This document shows, one piece after another, positions 37,592 through 49,741 of a stretch of DNA of 64,000 nt. Below the pieces are notes generated by a model. The model worked only from the letters and a program-made list of their open reading frames with translations, was not told the DNA's origin and made no database searches. Made by a program: the position numbers and the translations under genes. The DNA lies in the NCBI RefSeq assembly GCF_014805625.2, contig NW_023998415.1:18587135-18651134 (forward strand), written 5' to 3'. How positions within the stretch are numbered: position 1 is the first letter of the stretch; the number at the start of each line of letters is the position of its first letter. The stretch is from Glossina fuscipes (Eukaryota; Arthropoda; Insecta; Diptera; Glossinidae).

Positions 37592-40450
37592 GCACATATA
37601 CACATACGTACATACATGTATATATAAATGTATAGTGTACGCTATGTATGTAAAATGTTTATGCAAGTATTGGCCTCCCATGCTGATATATTATGTAGGT
37701 AAGTGTATTAGTGAGTTGGGTTAATTTCGCCTTTGAATACGTGTTGGTGTCCATTCATGCATTCAATGGATTCATCCAACTGGCAGTAGTAGTGGATTCG
37801 CTTCAATGGGTCCATTCGGACTCAAACAAACTCGACGTATTACATATGTATAGATAACATATATATATCATATGCATATACATTTATGTATAGATGAATA
37901 TATTCACATTCATATATCGCTCTTTGGAACGATATTACAGCGCTGCTGCTATATGCTATGTTCGTGTATTGGCTTTCATTTAAATGTTTATAGAATTTAA
38001 TTGCTGGCCAAAGCATATCTTCCGTTTGCCCCTGTTCTGTTGGCGTTGGTAGTGGTTGCAGTTCATTTACTCTTATTCTTGTTGTTGTTATTATTTTTCT
38101 TATTGTGAAAATTTATCTTTTATGAAATTCTATTCTTTCACTTGAGGTTTCATCAGTTTACTTACTGAAGCACTCACTCATCAAATAAATGAACCAAATA
38201 AAAAAAAAAAATAAAGAACAAAAAAAAAAAAAAAAGAAACCAAAAAAAAAAAAGGAAAAAATATGTTTTCTGTTCTATTTTCCTTTCTTACAACTCTTCT
38301 AACTTTTTTCCATTGTTTTCTTTTTCACACAATTTGAAGCAGATCCTTTTCAATGGTATTAATTAAATTCTCAATCCCTAGAGTAAGTACTTATTGTTAC
38401 TTAACGGGCATTTATTAAACCCACACTATAAGCGGTATATTTGATTTCTCAAAGAAGCTTGCAACGCTAACTATAGACGCTATAAACATATTCTTGATTA
38501 GTATAGCTGCTAATAGCTCCAAATCTATGGCCTATGTCTATCTATTTGTGTTTGCCCACTCATTGATATTATGATTACGATTTGAAAATTTTATCCAATA
38601 GAACCAAATTGATCTCAATCCTTTTCTCACAAATCCTCGTCAGATCAAATTCACAACTAAGCCAAACTATGCGAATATTATTTTTACTTATATCGTACAG
38701 TAATTTATGTTTCAACTCCTACAAACAAGAAGGAGTGTCGCGTGAACAACATGACAACGACCATCTAGAGATGAAAGCAGAGACGGGCGACAACAGTTTG
38801 ATCCTTGATTTGCTTTGACGCGGTCTTTTCGCTTTCTTTCGCATTACATTCTCACGATTCTACGTTGTTTCGGAACAACCATGGATTGTATCGGAGGAAT
38901 ACGTGAAGCTAAACGAAATAACTGCAAATCATTTTTTGAAATTAATTAAATTGTTCTAGTTCACGTTTCAGCTACATCTTCAAGGTCGCTAAGCTGATGG
39001 TGTGTGATCGGTCGGTTGTCGTAAAAGAGAAAAATGCATATTTTTGTTATAATTATTTTGATTTTATATCAATTTTTACATCTCGAAGGAACAGTCATGA
39101 GGTAAAGCTTCGATATCAGCTTCATTTCAAAGGATGCTTTCCAACTTACTATGACTCTGGCATGTTGCACAGAATGAGTCATCGATTGCCGAATGCAAGA
39201 TGTTCGATTTTGATGGCCTTTTCCTATACGGTTCGTGATCAACTGCTTCTCTGCTGTCTTTCAAGCCGCTTTCAAGTGCCTTTTTTTAGTCTTCGACTCT
39301 TTCACGTCTTCGACAATATAATCCTCTTTCTTCACATTTTCTGCTCAAAGGTATTTTACTTTAAATTTCGCTGACAACAATTTCCAACAACGTCGAAAGA
39401 TGGCCTAATGTGTGAACTGAACCTTTCATCGAATGTTAATGATAATCCAACAAACAAAAAAAAAAATAAGGCACATTCATATATATATAGAGAGAGGGTG
39501 CGTACATTAAAAATGCAAGTTCTCGTTATATTTTGAACACAGTACGTGGATTTGTTTGTAATGCGTAAATATATTGCCTGCGAATTTCATAAAATGCATA
39601 TATATATGTATATATATAAATAATAAGGTCGCGTTATTTATGATTTTGTGTTCATCCGTTGGATGCTAAAAGTATGATTACGGCTCCAATTCAAACCAAT
39701 CATTTCGTAGCATTGTTCGCAATTAAAAAAATCCCGAATTGCTAGGCAAGCTTCTCGATTAGTAATTTTAAGGTAAGCCCTGAATGCGGCTTTCTTCTTC
39801 GGGTTGAAGCGACATCATGTCTACTCTATTATCGTAAAACACTTTAACGAAACATGCCCTCTTTACTTTGACTAACTTGTTTTCCTTTTCTTTTTTTTTT
39901 TTTGGATGGCAACCAAAATCATCATCTGCAAATTGTAGGTGACTGAAGTTCGTTGTACACTTAATACAATATTTGGCATCTTTTCTTCCTACTCATTTTT
40001 ATTTCTTATCAAAATAATATCTGGAATGAATTTATTACAGTTATAAAAATTGCGAACACTACAAACGCACAAGTTTCGCGTTCGCTTTCTTTTTTCTGAA
40101 AAAAAAAAAAGGGATTTTTTTTCCCAAAATGAGTTTATTAAATGTATTATAACAAGTCTCTCTAAGCTTCCGTTTCCATGAAGAACAACGTAATCGAGCG
40201 TTAGCTAGTTCTTCAAGATATATTTTTACATTTGTTGTGAAATCTATCCAATAATAACCACAGATTACGGAAAACTGCTTCACTGAAATTTATACGTTCA
40301 ACTGAAAAAATATTTATTTATATACTTTGGGAATCTGTTGGAAATCTCTGGACTTTGGTTGTAATCCTTGAACGTAATTGAAATGAGCGAGCAGCAAGCA
40401 ATGTAAGAGCGGGAGGCAATGATCATTGTAACTGTTTTCCATTGTACATA
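36301..40450. other. Non-coding stretch with a (CA)n tract and a gap
   Basis: Apart from the CA tract at 37.5 kb and A/T homopolymers (38.2 kb, 39.9 kb), nothing is recognisable. The 125-codon frame at 38997-39374 is F/S/L-rich and has no motif. Confidence 0.45.
37487..37588. repeat. (CA)n microsatellite containing a 10-N gap
   Basis: CA repeats on both sides of an N10 run at 37531-37540. The gap is an assembly placeholder, so the true repeat length is unknown. Confidence 0.97.
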
Positions 40451-40452
40451 TC

Positions 40453-40608
40453 CGTCCGGCACAATCGCCAGACCTCAATATTGCTGAACCGTTTGCTGAG
40501 CGTTTTCAAGCAGGGAGTGAGGGGCAGATTTTTATCTACAAGAATATAGAAAAAATTGCGTTGGAAACAATTCAGACGCTTTGCAATTCTATTTGGCGAA
40601 CTTTTTAA
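40453..40608 (+). pseudogene. Tc1-like transposase, C-terminal catalytic fragment
   Basis: The translation contains RPAQSPDLNIAEPFAERF, the hallmark of the third catalytic block of Tc1/mariner-superfamily DDE transposases. The canonical form is PAQSPDLNPIE followed by LW, with the E as catalytic acid; here P-I is replaced by I-A and L-W by P-F. About 33 further residues follow (KNIEKIALETIQTLCNSIW) with the spacing of the Tc1 C-terminal helix, then TAA. The frame is closed just upstream by a TAA and no HDNAP-type second catalytic block or DNA-binding domain is visible, so only about 50 of some 340 residues remain. Terminal inverted repeats were not found. It is a dead fragment. Confidence 0.75.
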
Positions 40609-41640
40609 AAAATTAGAATAACTCTATATACAGTACCTTCCGACTCGCACATACCAAAGTTGAGTTGAATAGAGGGGCAGATTAATGTTTTCACACGTAC
40701 GAATCTCTATAGTGAAAGAGAAAACTTTAAATGATCGGTGATCGGTGAGAGCAACTCTTAGGGTTCTAATCATTATTGGAACAGAAAGACTGATAAAATG
40801 AAGTCCTTAAATATTTTGCAGCCGTTCAAAGAGATCAGTTTATGCCATATTCGAAATGCGGATATTTAAATGTTACCAGCTGAGTGATGCAATTAATATA
40901 TCCTCATCATTCACTGATGAGCATAGGAAACTGCATAGGCCAGTGTCAACAAGATGACTGCTTTTAATTTGACTTTCAATAACTGATGAAAGTCTCGTTT
41001 TCGGTCTTCTATTGGCAAACATGAGAAATAGAATTCAATCAATTGTTTGCTAACGAAAGTCAGATAGATTCCGTTAAGGTTATCGAATCGTGATTAGAAA
41101 AATCTATAGAGCAGTGATCTTGTTCTATGGAAAATTGATTTTATATCGACTGCCGAAAGATGATAATAAATTAATTTTCGTTTCTTATCTCCGTTCGTGT
41201 TCCGTCAGAGCCGTCAGAGACTTTGTAAGGTATGGCCAAAGTATATACATGGGCCATTAAAAACCAAAAATAGGTATTATCAGCGACATAATTAATTAGC
41301 CTGTGTGAGAGAATCGCGTGAACATCGCCAGACTTGCGCAACAACGTAGAGGCTTCAAAGTCTTATTTTCATGACATTCCCGGTTAGAAGGGGCAAACCT
41401 TAATCTATGTTGCGTCTAAAAAAAAAAAAAAAAAAAAAAGGAAAAAGAAAAAGAAAATATATTAGAAAGCTTGTTAATAGCAAATGCCGATTTAATTCGA
41501 CTTATTGTATTGGGTGGAGGAATAGTAATACAAAAGCCACCAGTTATAGGGATCACTAAGACCAAAGCCATACTAATTAGAAACACATGAGCATTTCACT
41601 TTGATTGCAAATGTTGGCTAAAATAGAGGGAACAAGTATA
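40609..41640. other. Non-coding stretch
   Basis: No motif was found in any frame. An A-rich tract lies at about 41419-41438. It may include non-coding remains of the Tc1-like element. Confidence 0.35.
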
Positions 41641-41644
41641 AAAA

Positions 41645-41995
41645 GTATAGTATAGGCCACGGCCCACTATTGAATACCCTACATCAACCTACAATTATTC
41701 AAATAACGACTTTTTAAAATAAGACGTTATATTGAAAATGGACGGAAAACCAGTCCGATTCGAATCGTATTCAATAGCATTCTTCGTTGAGCCAAGACAC
41801 GTACGTACGTAAGTGCATCAAATTTCGTCAAAATATCTCAAAAATTGCGGCCTATAGGTTGAATACAAGAAAAGCATAACAGCGGATAAGCTCAGATCGA
41901 TGCAGAAAGTGGTTCTACATTGACCGGTGTTGTAAAAGATGGATCTATTTCCAGTTCTTGTGATTATTGCATACATCCACACATGAACCCAATAC
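41645..41995 (+). repeat. Dispersed non-coding repeat family B (copy B2)
   Basis: The order of blocks matches B1: AACGACTTTTTAAAATAAG (about 41703), GCATTCTTCGTTGAGCCAA (41778), TCGTCAAAATATCTCAAAAATTG (about 41826), then GATGGATCTAT near 41939. The start carries an ATACCCTACATC motif at 41674. An AATA/TAAA-rich tract follows at about 42022-42056. The minus-strand frame across it is a shadow. Confidence 0.6.
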
Positions 41996-42059
41996 GACGA
42001 CAAATGCTTTGAGATATGAAAATAATGTAAAATAATAAATAAGTAAATAAATAAAAAGG

Positions 42060-43540
42060 CAGGGAAATAAAGACCACAAGCCGAAGAATAAGTAAAATCA
42101 ATTTCTCCCTCCCATATCGTCCTTGAATTCATTTCAATTCATTAGAATTGGATCCATCGTAGCACTGCAATATTATTAATTAACTGTAGCCTTATTTGTG
42201 AACGCGTACTACATATCGAGACAGCGCACAGGTTTAGAGTACACCAAGAAGAGCGTAAGAATATAATTGGCAAATATTTGTTTAACGCCCTATTAGGAAT
42301 CGACCGATTGAATTGATGCTAGTGCAATAGTTCTCAGTAAACATAGGAGAGATCTGTCGCCTTTTCAATGATTAACTTATTATTAACTTATTCCGGTTCT
42401 TTTTTTCGTGTTGGTGAAGAAATCGCCAGTGAGAAATTGTCGTTGATAGCCTAACGATCGAACAAACTCGATCTCGTTACCGTAATCTATGACTTCAGAG
42501 GTCAGATAATTTATTATAAATCTTGATAAATGAAGAAATTAAAAGTAAATTTTTTCAAAAGCGATTATAAGGCGATCCATATATCAGATTTTTGATATAT
42601 TGTATAATTTTGCTTTTCCATCGTTGGTCCCTTTTTCGTTGCAACTACTTTTATACTGTATATGTAATATATATGTGTATGTATGAGGAATAAGTTTTTT
42701 TTTTTTTTTGCATTAGCGACAGTGACGAGTGTGCAGTGTGTGTTTGAGGGAGTGTTTGAGTGTAACACTAAACAGTGGTTGAGCTTCAAGCTATTTGACG
42801 CGTCGACAATGTTTCCTTTTCAGCACAATTCGCAACTAACTGCAAACTTTCTAAAAGATATAGGATATATGACGTTATGCACTCAAACATGACAATCGCT
42901 TCAATGAACAATTGTATATAATGATGATTATCGTTGTCAGTTATCATCATCATGATCAAAACATTTAAGATAACAGCTATGCGAAAACTTTTTTGTTTTT
43001 TTTATTTTTTTAACTTTTATTCACATACCAAGGATGCATCATTGTAATCAACTAACGTAGTAAGATACTGAAAAGACATCGCGGAATGAGCATATTTTTG
43101 AACATACAGGATTATAGCCTATGGATCGTTTATTTACGATTTCATCCAGTAGCAGAACAGAGTTGAAATTTGTTTGTAATCGCTGTCATTAAATTAATTA
43201 ACTCAAGTATGCGGGAAAATCTTGACTGACCTCTTATTACACTTTTGCAATAACAAACAAATAAATCAAGTGTCTTCTTGTTTTTTTTTTTTTTTGTTTT
43301 TGTCAATTGAAGCACATTCAACCTTTTCACTTTGTGTATACCTTGTCTACGTGTACTGAGGACAATTATAATGTGCGTATATGGCTCGACTAAGCACATG
43401 AATCTTTAAAATAGCGTTCACTTAAATATTCTCGCAAAGGTAGGAGAAAATCAATTGTTTCATTATTGACATGAGATAGAAAGCAATTACCTATAAACAG
43501 TAGCGATTATTTGCTAAGGTCTTTATATCTATTACAATGT
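42060..43540. other. Non-coding stretch
   Basis: Short frames only, with T tracts near 42687-42700 and 43279-43295. No gene or element is recognised. Confidence 0.4.
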
Positions 43541-43594
43541 ATTAAATCCGCGGCTATCGCGTTGTTAGTCGCGATCCTTTGTCTACTCCGCTAT
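43541..43594 (-). repeat. Possible SINE head fragment (copy S3)
   Basis: On the minus strand a GGAGTAGAC segment, GGATCGCGACTAACAAC and a degenerate GGATTTAAT correspond to the A-box and B-box part of copy S2. Only about 50 bases align and the body is not recognisable. Confidence 0.3.
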
Positions 43595-43708
43595 TCATAC
43601 TGATCCAAACACTAAAAACTTATTCCTTTGGTTTTCTACCTTCTTTTCAACTCCTTTTAGCTGACTTATTTAGCTTAGCTATTAAACATTCCGAACCGGG
43701 GATTATGT

Positions 43709-43710
<2 letters not shown>

Positions 43711-43739
<29 letters not shown>
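43711..43739. repeat. T29 homopolymer
   Basis: An uninterrupted T run just upstream of repeat copy B3. It could be an A tail of something inserted on the minus strand, but its other end is not evident. Confidence 0.9.
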
Positions 43740-43742
<3 letters not shown>

Positions 43743-43744
43743 TC

Positions 43745-43995
43745 CCCTGAAATCAGATAAATAATGCTACATCATCCTACAGTTATTCTTTAGGCGTTTA
43801 TGAGAAAAGTGATCCGATGCAAATCATTCTCAATAGAGTTAGTCCTTGGGGCAAAACGTGCAACAAGTGTAACAAGTTTCATCAAAATATCTCGAAAATT
43901 GCGACCTGTAGGTTGAACACAAAAACTTCTCGGTGTTAACTAATTATATACTATGCCGCAAAAGGTGTAGGATGTAGTAAATAAATAAATAAAAA
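43745..43995 (+). repeat. Dispersed non-coding repeat family B (copy B3)
   Basis: It shares CATCAAAATATCTCGAAAATTGCGACCTGTAGGTTGAACAC-type sequence with B2 (positions 43879-43920) and the preceding ATTCTCAATAGAGTTAG block. It ends with a CCGCAAAAGGTGTAGG hairpin-like motif and a TAAA array at about 43975-43994, but lacks the GATGGGTC segment seen in B1 and B2. Confidence 0.55.
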
Positions 43996-46900
43996 ACAAA
44001 ACATACAAGCGTATCAAACCGCATCAAAATTAAGATGTTGTTGTTGTTGTCGGAAAGATGCAAAAACTGTTAACGTTTTCCTTTATGAGCTAAATCATAG
44101 TTTCTTTCTATTTTGCGGACAAAGATTCCATGATTGATCGTCGAGCGTTTTATTTTTACTTAACTTTTTCGAGGGTAAATTTTTTGAACGCTTTTACTAG
44201 CGATGAATTATTTACTTGTGATGTTTTATATCACAGATCGGTATTTAAGAACGTTTGCATTGACAAGGCAAAGTTTTTATTCTACAAATTACAAATAGTT
44301 GGTTATTACTATTGGCTAAAAAAACAAATCGGAACACTATATTAGGGCAAGGCCTACCATTAAATACCCTACACCACTTCGCCTAGTATAGTTATGCGGT
44401 CGGTTTTGCAATAATACACCGAATATGACGTATTCGTGTCATGCAAAGGCATACGGTTCACGATAATCCGCACTTTGGGGGAAGGTCCAAAACATTTGAT
44501 CAAAATTTACATACGTCCGCAAAAACTTAATAAACGCTACATTACAATGGATGTAGGGCATAAAAAGAAGAAGAACTAAATTAAATTTTACAAAATTTTA
44601 ATCCAAAGTGTTATTCAAATGTTTTTCTCTTACTGAGACAGAGATTAGCATCAACGACAAAAGTGTTTGACTTGTGATATCTGCCACAATAGCTTACAAA
44701 AAACAAAAAACTAAAAAATGGAAAAATAAAAAAAGTTTATCTATTTGTTAAGAATTCGTATTTCGTTTTCTTTTCAAATTTTGCTTGATTTGAAGTGAAA
44801 ATTTTTTCATCCGATCTAAATAGAAAGACAAATAAAAACGAAAAATGGACTCCGAGAATGGACAAAGGAGGAGACAAATTTTGTGAGAAACTTTTCAATT
44901 GGTTCATACATTTGTGCATGACTCTCTCACTTAGAATTCTTTTTGAATAGTTGCAAGCGAATGTAAGATATTTGTGTTTTTTTCGTTGTTATTTTCATTT
45001 TTTTCTTTTTTCGTTAACGTGCTTACACATATATACAATTTTAAGAACACGGGCCAGAATGATATTTTTATTGCTCAAGGATGTCAAAGGAACAATAACA
45101 ACGAAACAGAAACAGAAACAATAACGAATTAAGCAACAAAGACAACAATAAAAAAAGAGAAAAACAATATTAAAAATGTTGTTTCAGCATCGAAGGACGG
45201 ATAGTTAAAAAATTTCGTCCTTACCGTCGTGACATTACCGAGAGCTTCAGTTCGCATATTGATAAACGTAATACCTTGACTCAAAAAGAAAAAAGAAAAA
45301 AAGAAGACTGAGCTTGAATGGAAAAGCTAAGAGCTTCTAGTCCTACCAAAATCGTAAGTAATTGCCCCACAATTTTGAATAGTTTTAACAAAGACACCTA
45401 CAGCGAAGGAACGCTGTAGGTGTCCAGTAGTAATCCAAAATAGTTTGTCCATTAAATACTTAACCGTAACAAGTTCGAGGTAATCTGAAGTGATTAATCA
45501 CGACTATTAAACATGTGAAAGAGTCGGTGGCAAAATCATAACTTAATCCCATAACATTAGTGTATGAGGTGGCAAACATTGCAAACAGTTGCGGCTGAAC
45601 AGCGCGATAGATTGACTCGTGTGTGAGTGAGTCTGTTCGCATGTAAGCCAAAAATAGCTACAACAGATTAATTTCGAAGAAAATCTAAAATTTAAAAACA
45701 AATAAATAATTTCTATAGAAATGCTGTCAAATCGGCAGAACGTTATTTCTGTAATTCAAGGGGACCGTTCAATACAGAGCCGAAAACTTCTCGTAGATCT
45801 TTTTTTGATGCTGCGTCTCATTTTTTTTTTTTTTTATAGTAGCCATAAACATCGACGATCCTTGCCTCCATGAAGCACGAACAAATTGTTCGTTTGTGAA
45901 CTTTAAAAGTGTCCGCCCAAATTTCGGTGAGAAAGCAATTATCGCTCAAAAGCCAAAATCTTTCCTTATCTTTCCAAGGATTATTGAAATAAATATTTGC
46001 TTTCCTCTAACGTACAAGACTTTTTATGCTTAACGCATAAGCTAGCGGGGAATTTCGCAAAAACAATATATATTTCATTTATGGGCTGGGTGCCCAGGAT
46101 TCGTCCTAAGACGTATATAATCTTTTTATTATTTTTTTCAGCACTTTTGCTGTTCTTTTTATTTATTAGTTTTTTTCTTTCTTGTATTGTCACGTCCGTC
46201 CGATAAATTTTAGCTGTGACATAAATACATAGACACAAACATATAAGCACACACATCCATACATATATAGGTATTTGCATAGTTAAGTTAGTTTTAATGT
46301 GCATGCACATCCATTATGCGCGTACTCATGCTTCTAGATGTGGTAAAAGCGTTTCCTTAAAAAACAGTTTCTGTCTCTTGTTATTTCAATCAAACAAATT
46401 TAAATGTTTTCCCCAAACGTTTTCTAAACGATTGCTATCTAGAAGTCAGAATTTGGAATAAGGCGTTCATTCAAGACGAATTTAAAAAAAAAAACTAAAT
46501 AAATAAATAAATAAATAAAAATAAAAATAAAAGCACAAAAAACGAACATTGGAAGTATATAGTTTTCGAAATGTCGAGTAAGACGATCGGAGGATGCAAG
46601 TAGCGGTGAGTTGTTTACTTTAAAAGCACGTTAAATATATTTTTTATAGTTATATTATATTTTTTATTGAAGAACAAATTTCCTCCTTTTTTTTTTTGTG
46701 CACAGGACTGGACTTGCAGTAAGTGTGTTGATTATAAATATGTATTAGAAAGTTTAGAAGGAGAATACGCGAAGCATTAAATGTAAGCATAAGCACGGCT
46801 AAGTTCACTGAACTGCACATGTAGGTCATATAAAGATTATTAATCCAGCTCAGCAACGAACTTTGTTTTTTTTTTGCAATAATTAGACATTTTTGCGGTC

Positions 46901-48057
46901 AGGAGAATATTCATAAGAGACGGACAGACAGACAAGAGAGCAGAGGGGTCCGCTTCAGACGGTTCAAAAACTTGCCCAAGAACATACAAACTTTTTGGGT
47001 AATAATAAGTAAATAAAGTAAAATTTTTCGATAAACCATACGAAATCAACTTTATAGAGTTAACGAGCACGGCTAGCACGCAACAGTCGTAACACGTACA
47101 TGTCGATGTATCCGCCGATTTGCGGCATTTATCGTTTCCTGTTTTTAGTTTTCCTCCACGCAGAACCAAATAAATTGCGATAAAAAATCAATCACTGTGG
47201 GGAAAGGCTTCAAATTCTTACACCTTTTTTTTTTTTTTTTTTTTGCTTTTTTTAGCTAAAATCCCAAGGAACTATTACTTAATGTTAAATAGAAATAACT
47301 CTTTTTCAAAAACGCCTGCACGCATATATTTTGAAAAAAAACAAAAAAAAAGAAGAAAAATTCTATTATTTAACGGTTTTAATAAATGTATGAACATTTT
47401 TATTGATTCCCTGAAGTTATTTTAAGCATAGAATGGCATAAAATTATTAATTTTAAAATTTTGCATGTATTTGTAAATCAAACAACGAAAAGCTGTATCA
47501 GTCTCTGACCGACTATATATATATATATATATATATAGCAGTTCGATGTGAGATGAATGGTTGATGCGGTTGATATGGTTTTGTAATATCAGATACACAG
47601 ATAAACATATTACGCAAATTTTTATACAAGGAACATGGGTGCACTGGTGCATTTGTACGGATTGTTTATGCAGTGTTTTCTATTAAATAAACAATAGTAG
47701 AGAAATAAACTGAAAATCAAGTTCAAACTTTTTTAAATGTATATACGAACGTATATAGCATTTGCGAATGTATGCGATGGATGTATGAGTGCAATTGTGT
47801 ACACCAATACTAATGCCTATTTATGCATAAGTGCCAGGGCATACTTTATCTTTCAAAGTATTCAGATATTCATGCTTGTATTTCTCGTACACTCATACAA
47901 GCACAATCATATACGTGAACATCACCCACTTGGGGGATAACTTTTAATTAAAAACTTTAATAAAATGTGTCAGGTTAGATGCTAAAATTGTTTAGGTGTA
48001 CTACGGTAAGTATGTAACGTATTTATACATGTATGTACATTCACATGCACACACATT

Positions 48058-48060
<3 letters not shown>
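43996..48060. other. Non-coding stretch, including a possible further family B end
   Basis: At 44357-44575 an ATACCCTACACCACTT motif opens and a GTAGGGCATAAA closes a block resembling the ends of family B without its middle. The rest is AT-rich with A/T homopolymers (45.82, 46.48, 47.23 kb) and a TA run near 47515-47536. A perfect hairpin at 45393-45424 is listed separately. No gene. Confidence 0.4.
45393..45424. repeat. Perfect inverted repeat (13-base stem, 6-base loop)
   Basis: GACACCTACAGCG and CGCTGTAGGTGTC flank AAGGAA. The stem is GC-richer than its surroundings, making it the most stable hairpin I noticed. No transcript or element end is visible next to it. Confidence 0.85.

Positions 48061-48100
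<40 letters not shown>
48057..48100. repeat. (CA)n microsatellite
   Basis: Uninterrupted CA repeat, immediately left of the poly-T that may be the tail of the R1-like relic. Confidence 0.95.
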
Positions 48101-48103
<3 letters not shown>

Positions 48104-48116
48104 TATTTTATTTATT

Positions 48117-48819
48117 TATTTTTTTTTTTTCTTAGGGGCGTAGTGGTAGCGCACTGCCAACTAATGTTGCCGTACAACATTCGGATAAAACCATCCCGAA
48201 GCCGTTTTCGCATTACTGTCAGATGGATCCTTCTGAGTCGTTGATCTCCATCATATCATCCTCTGTCCCCCGTTCTCGCATGAGATTAAGAGTTTAGATT
48301 TTGTTATCGTGTAACTTTATACTGAAGCATGTCGTGCAAAAAGCTACCGCATTCTTTCCGTTTCCGTCACCATGGCCGCTAGCAGATTATCTAGTTTGAT
48401 TAGTGTAGCGAAAACTGTGTGTTGTGCAGCGATGTTCATGTCTAAGAACGGATCGCAAGTGTTATCCACCCGTAAGTTAAAACGGCAGAAAAAACTCTAG
48501 GAACTTGTGTGACCTGTTTTGGTCCTGGTTTTGTACAAAGTGCTTGCGGTTGACAACGCTTCATCCGCGACGTTAATTTGACATTTAAATGTTCTCTGCG
48601 GTATCTGAGATTAATACGAAATTGAGCACGATGCGCATCGAGCTCTTTTTCCGGCAGTCGGAGCGTACTTCGCTCCATCGCCAGTATCGCTTCACTTCTT
48701 TCGACGGCTAGCTTTAATGTGTACTGATGTAGCCAGCTGCTTATCCGACTTGGGCTATGATTTGCAACGATTTGTATTAGTGGAGTCCTCGTCTGCTTTA
48801 CATACACGCGTTTATGCAT
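48117..48819 (-). pseudogene. R1/I-type non-LTR retrotransposon relic (RT palm/thumb, with poly(A))
   Basis: The minus-strand frame 48442-48819 (125 codons) reads SSWLHQYTLKLAVERSEAIL near residue 27. This is the pattern that follows the YADD box in R1/LOA/I-type reverse transcriptases (WL..HGL.LA..KTEAV). Later come a KLTSRM segment and GPKQVTQVPRVFSAVLTYG, equivalent to the family's GP+...RL...V..S.LLYG thumb segment. The usual KYLGV and YADD boxes are missing or degraded. Downstream to 48136 the frame is broken, and the segment ends against a T-rich run at about 48117-48132, which on the minus strand is a poly(A) tail. That fits the 3' end of a retroposed copy. The block is GC-richer than its flanks. 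The family assignment rests on remembered pattern, not alignment. Confidence 0.6.
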
Positions 48820-49740
48820 GTATGAATGTATATATTAAGCTGTGTGTATATATATGTATTCAGTCTATATTCATGCGAAAATTCAAAAACAAAACAAAAA
48901 ATATTCTAATTAATATTACTCAGGCATACTGTCACCTAAAAGTGTAAAAGGCGTGACCGACATTTTTTTTTCTAATACGTCTTTTAGTTTTCATTGTTTT
49001 ATTGCAATTTACATTCCAATAGCAGATGGAATTGCTGTGAATAATCCTAATAAAAACTGCCGACATATATCGTTTAGAATAATTTCTTGTCGTCCCTACA
49101 CACAAGTAAAACACAAAAAGCTTTGCTTAGACTTAAAGCTGAAAATTGCGCCCACTTTCTCTCTCTTTTTTTTACTTTATTATATATATAAATATTTTTT
49201 ATATTTCATTAGTCCATATAAGCACGACGGCGGGATTTTGGACACATTCAATGTGAAAATGGGAATTCCTCGAACAGCAAGAAACACATATGAAGTCTCA
49301 TTAATATTTTCTAATTTGCAAAGTTTTGCTTCGATAATTTTGTTTGACGACATTACTCACCTCAATTTGGTCAGTTACTGCTAGCATCGATCCAGGTAAG
49401 GTTTTAACCGATTGTAACCCCGGGGTTTCGGATATGATTTCACCACTGGTAGAAAAAATGCCTCCAGGTATTCATTTTTAACGTTTACTCGACCCATTTG
49501 CGGGTATACACAAATTAAATACCAGTCCAAGCATTACAGATGCAATTATATATCTAGTATTCGATGTTTGGCGTAAAGTTATTACGATTTCTAATACGCC
49601 TTTGAACATCAATCCCAAGTTAATCGCACTCTACATACGCTAAGGTTTAGTTTCAGTTTGGCGGCAGAATAATAGCAAAAGACATCAGTCGTAAATGGAT
49701 CATATTGGAAATTCCCCGCGGATTTTTCCGCGATGGCGAA
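48820..49740. other. Non-coding stretch
   Basis: The plus-strand frame 48953-49384 (143 codons) is aromatic-rich with no motif and is probably chance in AT-rich DNA. No element boundary was seen. Confidence 0.35.
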
Positions 49741-49741
49741 C

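Noticed and set aside
39000..39374. 125-codon frame as a gene
   Set aside because: Aromatic- and serine-rich composition expected of AT-rich DNA, no motif, and no codon bias or splice context.
48953..49384. 143-codon frame as a gene
   Set aside because: Low-complexity I/F/Y-rich middle from a TA/T tract, no motif, and flanked by transposon debris.
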